Source of the DNA: Verrucomicrobiota bacterium
GTDB taxonomy: Bacteria; Verrucomicrobiota; Verrucomicrobiia; Verrucomicrobiales; DEV007
Length of the DNA: 5,316 nt
Direction: 5' to 3'
Assembly: GCA_020629815.1 (NCBI GenBank)
Contig: JAHDCN010000214.1
Span: 1-5,316, forward strand
The position numbers and the translations under genes were made by a program. Shown here in pieces: positions 1 through 5,316 of this stretch (the stretch's first letter is position 1; each line of letters begins with the position of its first letter). The notes beneath the pieces were generated by a model, which worked only from the letters and a program-made list of their open reading frames with translations, made no database searches and was not told where the DNA came from.

Positions 1-417
1 CGGCTTCACCGACAGCAGCTTCTTAATCCCCTTCATCAAAAACCCTAGCGGTGGGAATTCCCCATAGATCGGGAGCGACGCGTCCCAGTAGTCACGTTGA
101 AAAGTGATCTTTCCCTCCGCATTGAATTTGATGTGGGAACATCCCTCGATTTCCCGCTGCCAGAGGCGGAAACGATACCGCATGATCCAGGCAACAAAGG
201 CCTCCTCTCCCTGTTCCTGTCGCGACGTGACCTCGAAGCGGATTTCTTTCAACTGCTTGAAAAGGTCGTGCTCGATTTTCTTCAGGTGATCCAGAGTAAT
301 TGCCTCGTTCAGCGGATCTTTGAAATCCAACTCCTCTGCAAACAGCTCGGACATTTGCTCAATGCGGGATTCAGAAAAGTCCTCGAGAAAAGCCGCAAAC
401 CGTTCACTAACACTCAT
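1..417 (-). CDS. SnoaL/NTF2-like small protein (3' end outside window)
   Basis: The frame is open for 139 codons from the ATG at 415-417 to the left edge, so the C-terminus is missing; family members are usually about 140-150 residues, so little is probably lost. Visible features fit the SnoaL-like/NTF2 cone fold: an N-terminal helix rich in Phe and Glu, then LDFKDPL (residues 30-36, the usual 'D-x-F-x-DP' turn), a central strand (VAWIMRYRF, 75-83), GCSHIKF (92-98), and the family-typical RDYWDA (108-113) followed by Y118, PPLG (122-125) and a basic tail. The start is backed by a purine-rich AAGGGGGG a few bases upstream. It lies 26 bases after the AsmA-like gene on the same strand, so co-transcription is likely. 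Members of this fold include enzymes, ligand-binding proteins and proteins of unknown role; no catalytic assignment is possible here. The family call is fairly secure, the function unknown. Confidence 0.8.
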   Translation of the reverse strand, partial: MSVSERFAAFLEDFSESRIEQMSELFAEELDFKDPLNEAITLDHLKKIEHDLFKQLKEIRFEVTSRQEQGEEAFVAWIMRYRFRLWQREIEGCSHIKFNAEGKITFQRDYWDASLPIYGEFPPLGFLMKGIKKLLSVKP

Positions 418-443
418 GCCCCCCTTACAATTGAGCCTGCCAG
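418..443 (-). promoter_or_regulatory. Intercistronic gap with strong Shine-Dalgarno for the SnoaL-like gene
   Basis: Only 26 bases separate the stop of the AsmA-like gene from the next ATG. Read on the minus strand, the gap ends in TAAGGGGGGC directly before the ATG, a purine-rich Shine-Dalgarno-like run at suitable spacing. There is no hairpin plus T-tract, so no terminator is seen between the two genes. This supports an operon and fixes the start of the downstream gene. Confidence 0.55.
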
Positions 444-3233
444 CTACTGCCCCTTCTTCCCGCCGAACAGTTTCTTCAGCGGCAGGATCGGTTTTTTGGG
501 TTTGTCCTGATCTTCTTCTCCGGGTGCCGAAGGTTGGTCCGTCTTCTTGCCACCCAAAAGAGTCTTGCCGATCATTTGCAAACCTTTCACAGGCACCTCA
601 GCTACGTCCTCAACCAACTGGCTGGATGTCTTGATCATCTCTCCGGGGATCTTCGACATCTCGTTTACCATTTGGCCCGGCACTTTCACCGCTTCATTCA
701 CCACCTGAGCCGGAACTTTTACGACTTCATTAATCAGATCGCCCGGCAGCTTGGCCACCTCAGATAGCGCCTTTGGTTTCCAGGTCGGATTACTGAATTC
801 TCCAGTTCCCTCATAAGCCAACAACTCTTTAAACGGACTGACCAGAGCGTTGGCCAAATCATCACGAGGCGACATCACAGCCAACACTTTAATCGTCTTG
901 TCGTTGCTGTTGACGAGACCACTCGCATTCAATCGAAAAGTATCAGTGAACGCCTGAAAATCCTCTGAGTAAATGACACCATTCTCGATTCTCAATGTAG
1001 CCTTCGCTTCGCGGGCAATACTGTAGCCGTTGCGATCCACATTTGGACTCGCGTCCTTAATCACTTTCGACAGAGGCCCGAATACAGGAATACCGAAGAG
1101 GTCTCCATTGGTGATCATCGCCTGACCATGCCCATTCAAAGAATTCACCGAACCCGCATTACCGGAAAGATTAAAGGAACCGGTGAGCAGTCCTTTCGAT
1201 TGGTCGGTGCCGCTGTAAAGCAAGGTGATCTTTTCCAGAGGAATCCGTTCAATCGCAATCGTCGCATCATACGGCTTCTCTGCTGACCGGACGTTTTTCG
1301 AATCAAACTCCAGAGCCAGTTTCCCTCCGAAAACACCTGCTGTGAGTGAGGTGATGTGCACCCGACTCTTTTCCAAATGGAGATCACCTTTTGGCTGATC
1401 GAGAATCATCGTTTTACCAAGGAACTGCATGCTGGCCTGCCCATCGGAAGCGAAGGCAATCTTCAGATCAGTATTGCGCTCTGAGGTCCCCACCTCAGCA
1501 CTCGACCTGCCATCCACGTTGCCTGAGAGCCGGACCGTTGGTATGTCCGTGAATTGATATTTGGAAATCACAGAAGCCGCTTTTGCGCTAAATGCCCTGG
1601 TTGTTTGCACCGGGTCTGCCGTGCAGGTCACTCCCTTCAATTTCCATTGCTTGGTCGGCAAAACAAATTGAGCCATCTCGCCTGTGATGTGTCCCTCTTC
1701 ACGGATCATCTTCACATCACGAAAATACAAGTTCGCGCTATCAGTCTTCAGGTTCGCCTCCGCTACCAGAAACGGCACTCCATTCAGACTGAAATTCCGC
1801 AGATCGATAGCGCACTCGCTCTGCCACTCTTTGAAATCCAAACCCGGCCCCTGCCCTGCTGCTGCGAGATAGACAGTTGAACTGTCATCGAATTTCCAAC
1901 GGCTGAGAAACTTGCGCCCCTTTTCTCCGAAAAATGGCTGAAACGCCATCGGGTCGAGTTTGATCTCGCTCTGATACTGGAGCGCTTCCGCCCCCTTTCC
2001 GGGTTCGTGCTTCAAATTCAGAAACGCAACCCCACTCTTATGCTCAAGTCTCAGATTGCGTAAGTAGGCACGGTCATCTGCCAGGCTATAGCCAAAATCC
2101 AGACTGCTGAATACCGTTCCCCGACTGACAAACTTCTCTACGTGAACTTCGCCGAGCACTTCTCCCGGAAAGGTAAACGGGACTTTTTCACCATCCTGTT
2201 TTTCGCGATGCTTTCGAATCACTTCAAGTAACTCTGGCATCGTCATGTGCCCCTCAGCTGTCACGGTAGGCGGGGTGTATAAAACGAACTCACCGAACTG
2301 CTGCATATCGATGCCGAGCGTTCCTGTGAGCTTCATCAAATCGATATTCGAGTTCGCGGTAAACTCAATTCGGTCTGAAGCCTCTTTCCAATTTGCATCC
2401 AGAGAGAGGGTCCCCTTGTCATCCTGGATCAACGCATTTTTCAGAAACACATGGTTATGCTGGCCATCGTATTCGACCTCGGCGGACAGCGCTGCAATCT
2501 CATGGGGAAACGACTTTCTCCGGAACGATTCAGCGGAGATTTTTGCCAAAACATTGGACGTCGCCAACTCCCGCATATCACCACGAAACTCCACCTCCAA
2601 AACAGGACGCTGCCCCGAAAACTCATACTGAGCCAACTCATGTAAAATTCCCTGAATCAGCTTTCGTTCAGACTTGAGCCCCTGCCCTTCTTCCGATTCG
2701 TCGTCTTTCGCACCCTCCTCTTCGCTCAGTGTCGGCGGACGAAGAAGCGAGCCCTTCACATTGACGTCAATCCCCGCAACCTTTGCCTCCGCTCGAAGTA
2801 TCTCGATCACACTTTCCGTCACTTCGACTCGTCCGCTCAAATCATTCACCCGTATCCGGGGTGAGTTCTTTTTTGCAGGATCAATTGGAAGAGACAAACT
2901 CGCATTCTCCACATCCAGTGTTTTGATCGACAGTGTCTTCTTGTTGAAGATCTCGCTCATGTCGACATCGAGGAAGACATCATCGACAAAAGCCAATTCC
3001 TGAGTTCGCTCGATGTCCTGAAAAAACCTCACATCTTCCGCCACCAGCCCGCGAAAAGCCCCAAGGGTAATTTTACCGATCTCCACGTAATAGCCGCGTT
3101 TGGTAAATTCCCGCTCAATCGCTGCCCGCCAGCTCTTGGTAAAGCCCTGCTTGCGCGTATACACACCGGCCCAGATTAGGACTCCGGTCGCGACAAGGCA
3201 GAGTATGACAAATAGCCGTCGAAGCAGGCGCAT
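444..3233 (-). CDS. AsmA-like, inner-membrane-anchored envelope protein (929 aa)
   Basis: The N-terminus is MRLLRR followed by a hydrophobic segment (about residues 7-24), a positive-inside signal anchor placing the rest in the periplasm. Residues 25-160 look like an AsmA/TamB-type start: many short beta strands with the phrase 'ITLGAFRGLVAEDVRF' (55-70). An acidic low-complexity insert lies at 170-183. A long beta-rich middle follows, then an AsmA-like C-terminal domain at about 616-822, including LTGSFNLSG (683-691) and a conserved-looking GHGQA...NGDLFGIPVFGPLS block (702-722). The tail (823-929) is different in kind: an 11-residue repeat, then Lys/Pro-rich sequence with LLGGKK (892-897) and LFGGKK (922-927). 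AsmA-family proteins (AsmA, TamB, YhdP) are thought to form periplasm-spanning lipid-conducting grooves; a similar role here is inference. The ATG at 3231-3233 suits the signal anchor but has no close Shine-Dalgarno (only GGAG about 24 bases away). The family call is good; which AsmA subfamily, and the cargo, are unknown. Confidence 0.8.
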   Translation of the reverse strand: MRLLRRLFVILCLVATGVLIWAGVYTRKQGFTKSWRAAIEREFTKRGYYVEIGKITLGAFRGLVAEDVRFFQDIERTQELAFVDDVFLDVDMSEIFNKKTLSIKTLDVENASLSLPIDPAKKNSPRIRVNDLSGRVEVTESVIEILRAEAKVAGIDVNVKGSLLRPPTLSEEEGAKDDESEEGQGLKSERKLIQGILHELAQYEFSGQRPVLEVEFRGDMRELATSNVLAKISAESFRRKSFPHEIAALSAEVEYDGQHNHVFLKNALIQDDKGTLSLDANWKEASDRIEFTANSNIDLMKLTGTLGIDMQQFGEFVLYTPPTVTAEGHMTMPELLEVIRKHREKQDGEKVPFTFPGEVLGEVHVEKFVSRGTVFSSLDFGYSLADDRAYLRNLRLEHKSGVAFLNLKHEPGKGAEALQYQSEIKLDPMAFQPFFGEKGRKFLSRWKFDDSSTVYLAAAGQGPGLDFKEWQSECAIDLRNFSLNGVPFLVAEANLKTDSANLYFRDVKMIREEGHITGEMAQFVLPTKQWKLKGVTCTADPVQTTRAFSAKAASVISKYQFTDIPTVRLSGNVDGRSSAEVGTSERNTDLKIAFASDGQASMQFLGKTMILDQPKGDLHLEKSRVHITSLTAGVFGGKLALEFDSKNVRSAEKPYDATIAIERIPLEKITLLYSGTDQSKGLLTGSFNLSGNAGSVNSLNGHGQAMITNGDLFGIPVFGPLSKVIKDASPNVDRNGYSIAREAKATLRIENGVIYSEDFQAFTDTFRLNASGLVNSNDKTIKVLAVMSPRDDLANALVSPFKELLAYEGTGEFSNPTWKPKALSEVAKLPGDLINEVVKVPAQVVNEAVKVPGQMVNEMSKIPGEMIKTSSQLVEDVAEVPVKGLQMIGKTLLGGKKTDQPSAPGEEDQDKPKKPILPLKKLFGGKKGQ
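636..767 (-). repeat. Four 33-base units encoding an 11-residue amphipathic repeat
   Basis: Residues 823-866 of the AsmA-like protein read as four consecutive units: LSEVAKLPGDL, INEVVKVPAQV, VNEAVKVPGQM and VNEMSKIPGEM. The consensus is hydrophobic-N-E-x-x-K-hydrophobic-P-G-polar-hydrophobic. A degenerate fifth unit (IKTSSQLVEDV) follows at 867-877. Proline falls at unit position 8 each time. The codons of the units differ widely, including at synonymous sites (for example GTG/GTC/GCG/ATG across unit position 4, and AAG/AAA for Lys), so this is an old repeat visible mainly in protein rather than a fresh DNA duplication. Confidence 0.8.
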
Positions 3234-3381
3234 GAATAGTGGTCGGGTGGTGGAAATCTCCGGGGGACAAACGGGGGAAATTACACGGTAAAGGACGGCT
3301 CGTCACCACGAAAGATTAGGTCTCTTTTTCTGATTCCGCACTGGCATTTCCCGCCTTTCTCGCATTCATTCGCAGCGACCT
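3234..3381. promoter_or_regulatory. Divergent intergenic region between AsmA-like gene and rsmD
   Basis: These 148 bases lie between two genes transcribed away from each other, so promoters for both directions should be here. I cannot assign them firmly. The best minus-strand -10 candidate is TGTAAT (3285 down to 3280), five of six matches to the consensus, but no good -35 sits at the right distance. No convincing sigma-70 pair is seen for rsmD. A G-rich stretch holds CGGGGGA twice (3261-3267 and 3272-3278) with starts 11 bases apart. Neither flanking ATG has a strong Shine-Dalgarno. Confidence 0.4.
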
Positions 3382-3945
3382 ATGCGCATCATTTCCGGAA
3401 CAGCAGGCGGTATTCCCATTCGAGTGCCGTCCAGCCTCACCCGCCCGACAACCGATCGGGTCCGGGAATCCCTTTTTTCCATACTGGGAAACGGCGTGGT
3501 CGAAGCCCGAATTCTCGACCTCTACGCCGGGTCCGGCTCACTCGGGCTCGAGTGCCTGAGTCGAGGTGCGAGCCATGTCACGTTTGTCGACGATTCGCGG
3601 GAAGCGCTCGACTGCATTCGCAAAAATCTCGATAAAGCCAAACTGACCGATCAGGCTGACCTTCGCAAAGACCGGGTGGCCCGTTTTCTGGAACGAAACA
3701 CTCGGTTTCATGATCAGATCGACTGGATATTCGCCGACCCTCCCTACATTCGGGATGAAGACACCGAAACCGCACTGATCGAATTTCTGAACAACGAAAA
3801 CCTTCCTCCTTTTCTGAAAGACGAGGGCTTCCTGATTCTGGAAACCTGGGCACGCAGACCCGTTCCCGAGACACCATTATGGAAACTGGAACGGGAAAAA
3901 GATTTTGGTGATACCCGGCTCAGTTTTTTCTCGCCGATCCGTTAA
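3382..3945 (+). CDS. rsmD: 16S rRNA (guanine(966)-N(2))-methyltransferase RsmD
   Basis: This 187-residue protein is close to the usual family length of about 180-200. It starts with the family-typical MRIISGTAGG and RPTTDRVRESLFSIL (21-35), the N-terminal hallmark of RsmD. The SAM-binding motif I is DLYAGSGSLGLE (46-57), followed by an acidic pair D70-D71 that would contact the SAM ribose, the catalytic DPPY (119-122), and the C-terminal GDTRLSFF (176-183). RsmD uses SAM to methylate N2 of G966 (E. coli numbering) in 16S rRNA of assembled 30S particles in the cytoplasm. All key residues are present, so it should be active. The ATG at 3382 gives the canonical N-terminus, though upstream bases show only a weak ribosome-binding site. 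It ends 12 bases before waaA and probably shares its transcript. Confidence 0.95.
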   Translation: MRIISGTAGGIPIRVPSSLTRPTTDRVRESLFSILGNGVVEARILDLYAGSGSLGLECLSRGASHVTFVDDSREALDCIRKNLDKAKLTDQADLRKDRVARFLERNTRFHDQIDWIFADPPYIRDEDTETALIEFLNNENLPPFLKDEGFLILETWARRPVPETPLWKLEREKDFGDTRLSFFSPIR

Positions 3946-3957
3946 TGATTCTGATCC

Positions 3958-5295
3958 ATGCCGCGTCCGCTTGTATATCTGATTTACAACCTGCTTCTGC
4001 CCCTTCTTCTGCTCGTGGGATTTCCCGCTTTTATCATCAAGGGGATTCGGCGTGGAGGCCTGGCCCGCAACTTCGGCCAGCGACTCGGCTTCTTCGACAA
4101 AGAGACCACCGCAGCTCTGGCGAAAGACGGTAACCTGTGGATGCACGCAGTCAGTGTCGGCGAAGTCTTTGTCGCATTGAAGATCATCCGCGCTTTGCAC
4201 AAAACGAACCCGGCGCAGCCAATTGTTCTCAGCACCACCACAACTACCGGATTCCGCGTTGCTGAGGAAAATCTTGAATCGCCGAATGTAACCGTGATTC
4301 ACAACCCTGTAGATTTGCCATGGGTCGCAGCTTCCGTATTGCGCCGAATCAATCCAGAGAAACTGATCCTCGTCGAAGCAGAAATCTGGCCCAATCTCGT
4401 TGGGCTCGCAAAGCGCAGAGGCATTCCCGTTTGCCTCGTCAACGCCCGCCTGTCACCGCGCTCCGAGAAGCGCTACCAAAAATTCCGCGCTTTGATTGAG
4501 CCCATTTTTTCCCTGGTCGATCTCGCTGCCGTCCCTTTCGAAGTCGACCGTCAACGCTGGTCCTCGATTGGTATTCGAGAGGAGATCATCGATGTCGTCG
4601 GCAGTGTAAAATTTGACGAAAGCAAAGACCTCGCTCCCCCACCAGAGCAAATCACTGAACTGCAAAACTGGCTATCTGAAAACGGACTCGACTGTGCCAA
4701 CAGCCGTATACTCCTCGCTGGCAGCACCCACGACGGCGAAGAACAAATGGCGGTCTGGGTTTGGCGAAACCTCCGGGAGGAATTCAAAAATTTGGCTCTC
4801 GTAATCGTCCCCCGCCATCAGGAACGCGGAGCCGAAATTGCCACGCAGCTCGACGCGATGGGAGTTGACTTAACCCTGTTACGCGGTGGACCCAACAGGG
4901 TTAGGTCAGAGACCCAACAGGGTACAGTCAGCGATGGGGAGACTGTTTATGTCGCCAACACTACCGGCGAACTCCGCTCCTGGTTTCAATTGGCCGATGT
5001 GGTCATGGTCGGCAAAAGCTTCACTGGAAAAGGCGGCCAGAATCCGGTGGAACCCGTGCTCGCCGGCAAACCAGTGATTGTCGGTCCGAACATGCAAAAC
5101 TTCTCCGATGTCGTCTCTGATCTGATTCGGGTCGATGGCATCACGCAGGTGGCTGATGAAAAAGGATGGCAAGAGGCAGCCGCCGAATTCCTCCGGGATC
5201 CGGAATCAGGAAAAGCCCAGGCTGAGCGTGGCAAAACCGCGATGACCAATCACATCGGCGCTGCCGAGCGAACCGCTTCGTTGCTACAACCGTAA
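3958..5295 (+). CDS. waaA: 3-deoxy-D-manno-octulosonic acid (Kdo) transferase WaaA/KdtA
   Basis: WaaA is a GT-B fold glycosyltransferase that moves Kdo from CMP-Kdo onto the lipid A precursor at the cytoplasmic face of the inner membrane. A hydrophobic N-terminal helix (about residues 7-27) with a following basic patch (K28, R31, R32) is the membrane anchor. Motifs in order: HAVSVGE (63-69, catalytic Glu69), VDLP (118-121), EAEIWPN (140-146), NARLS (162-166), GSVKFD (215-220), GSTHDGEE (255-262), VPRHQER (284-290), NTTGEL (334-339) and GGQNPVEP (359-366). E. coli has GGHNP at the last site; Gln here is a variant. At 445 residues it is about 20 longer than E. coli WaaA. Part of the excess is at 304-326, just before NTTGEL, where the DNA holds a nested palindromic repeat. 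The start is fixed: in-frame TGA codons lie at 3946 and 3952. No clear Shine-Dalgarno is seen, so translation may be coupled to rsmD. Whether it adds one or more Kdo residues cannot be read from sequence. Confidence 0.95.
   Translation: MPRPLVYLIYNLLLPLLLLVGFPAFIIKGIRRGGLARNFGQRLGFFDKETTAALAKDGNLWMHAVSVGEVFVALKIIRALHKTNPAQPIVLSTTTTTGFRVAEENLESPNVTVIHNPVDLPWVAASVLRRINPEKLILVEAEIWPNLVGLAKRRGIPVCLVNARLSPRSEKRYQKFRALIEPIFSLVDLAAVPFEVDRQRWSSIGIREEIIDVVGSVKFDESKDLAPPPEQITELQNWLSENGLDCANSRILLAGSTHDGEEQMAVWVWRNLREEFKNLALVIVPRHQERGAEIATQLDAMGVDLTLLRGGPNRVRSETQQGTVSDGETVYVANTTGELRSWFQLADVVMVGKSFTGKGGQNPVEPVLAGKPVIVGPNMQNFSDVVSDLIRVDGITQVADEKGWQEAAAEFLRDPESGKAQAERGKTAMTNHIGAAERTASLLQP
4866..4932 (+). 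repeat. Nested palindromic/direct repeat element inside waaA
   Basis: The arm TGACTTAACCCTGTT (4866-4880) is the reverse complement of 4894-4908 at 14 of 15 bases (the exception is a G-U wobble in RNA), leaving a 13-base loop. It also matches the reverse complement of 4916-4930 at 13 of 15. The two 3' arms belong to a direct repeat of 22-base period (4889-4910 and 4911-4932; 18 of 22 identical) sharing GACCCAACAGGGT. A third small hairpin pairs GTTAGGTC (4900-4907) with GACCCAAC (4911-4918) at 7 of 8. The period of 22 is not a multiple of three, so the repeat is a property of DNA or RNA rather than protein. The reading frame stays open, encoding about residues 304-325. Confidence 0.75.
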
Positions 5296-5316
5296 CTTCC
5301 AGCAACTTATGCAAGA
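5296..5316 (+). other. Short tail after waaA; nothing assignable
   Basis: Only 21 bases follow the waaA stop. They contain an ATG at 5309-5311 that could open another gene, but there is no Shine-Dalgarno in front of it and only two more codons are partly visible. No terminator hairpin is present in this piece. Confidence 0.3.

Noticed and set aside
97..510. Plus-strand open frame of 137 codons overlapping the left-hand genes
   Set aside because: It lies antisense to the SnoaL-like gene and the 3' end of the AsmA-like gene, shows no domain signal, and the minus-strand frames read as recognisable protein families.
534..767. Plus-strand open frame with a His/Leu-rich periodic translation
   Set aside because: The apparent 11-residue periodicity is simply the antisense reading of the 33-base repeat in the AsmA-like gene.
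3945..4133. Plus-strand start overlapping the rsmD stop (TAATG), 62 codons
   Set aside because: The overlap looks like a coupled start, but the frame runs out of phase over the N-terminus of waaA and gives Arg/Ser-rich sequence without family features.
3877..4302. Minus-strand open frame of 141 codons across the rsmD-waaA junction
   Set aside because: It is antisense to two securely identified genes, with no recognisable motif and no visible Shine-Dalgarno or promoter.
4301..4309. AACCCTGTA, similar to part of the repeat arm in waaA
   Set aside because: It is a short match with no partner arm nearby, which is expected by chance.
4866..4908. Strong hairpin considered as a Rho-independent terminator
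   Set aside because: It lies inside the waaA ORF, has no T-tract on its 3' side, and conserved WaaA motifs continue well beyond it.
4866..4932. Repeat considered as a minimal CRISPR array
   Set aside because: There are only two adjoining 22-base units with no room for real spacers, they are imperfect, and they lie within a coding gene.

Overview
This 5.3 kb window looks like ordinary chromosomal DNA of a Gram-negative, LPS-making bacterium. It most resembles the PVC group, probably Verrucomicrobiota (Opitutae-like). That placement is an inference from the style of the large AsmA-like protein and the GKSF...GGQNP variant of the WaaA motif; no 16S or other strong taxonomic marker is present. 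Coding density is high, and I see no tRNA, rRNA, CRISPR array, insertion sequence or phage gene.

Layout: the left 3.2 kb is on the minus strand. A 929-residue, membrane-anchored AsmA-like protein (444-3233) is followed 26 bases downstream by a small SnoaL/NTF2-like protein (1-417) whose 3' end lies outside the window. A 148-base divergent gap (3234-3381) separates these from a plus-strand pair: rsmD (3382-3945), a 16S rRNA guanine-N2 methyltransferase, and waaA/kdtA (3958-5295), the Kdo transferase of lipid A-core synthesis. The pair is separated by only 12 bases and is probably co-transcribed. The last 21 bases after waaA show no recognisable terminator.

The functional theme is the cell envelope. 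WaaA adds Kdo to lipid A at the inner membrane, and AsmA-like proteins are implicated in lipid movement to, or homeostasis of, the outer membrane. RsmD is a housekeeping ribosome modifier that happens to be linked.

Two structures go beyond routine annotation. Inside waaA, positions 4866-4932 hold a compact nested repeat. One 15-base arm can pair with either of two downstream arms that form a 22-base-period direct repeat. It coincides with a stretch of protein that is longer than in E. coli WaaA, so it looks like a small palindromic element inserted in frame. The C-terminal tail of the AsmA-like protein carries an 11-residue, proline-punctuated amphipathic repeat, kept at protein level although the codons have diverged.
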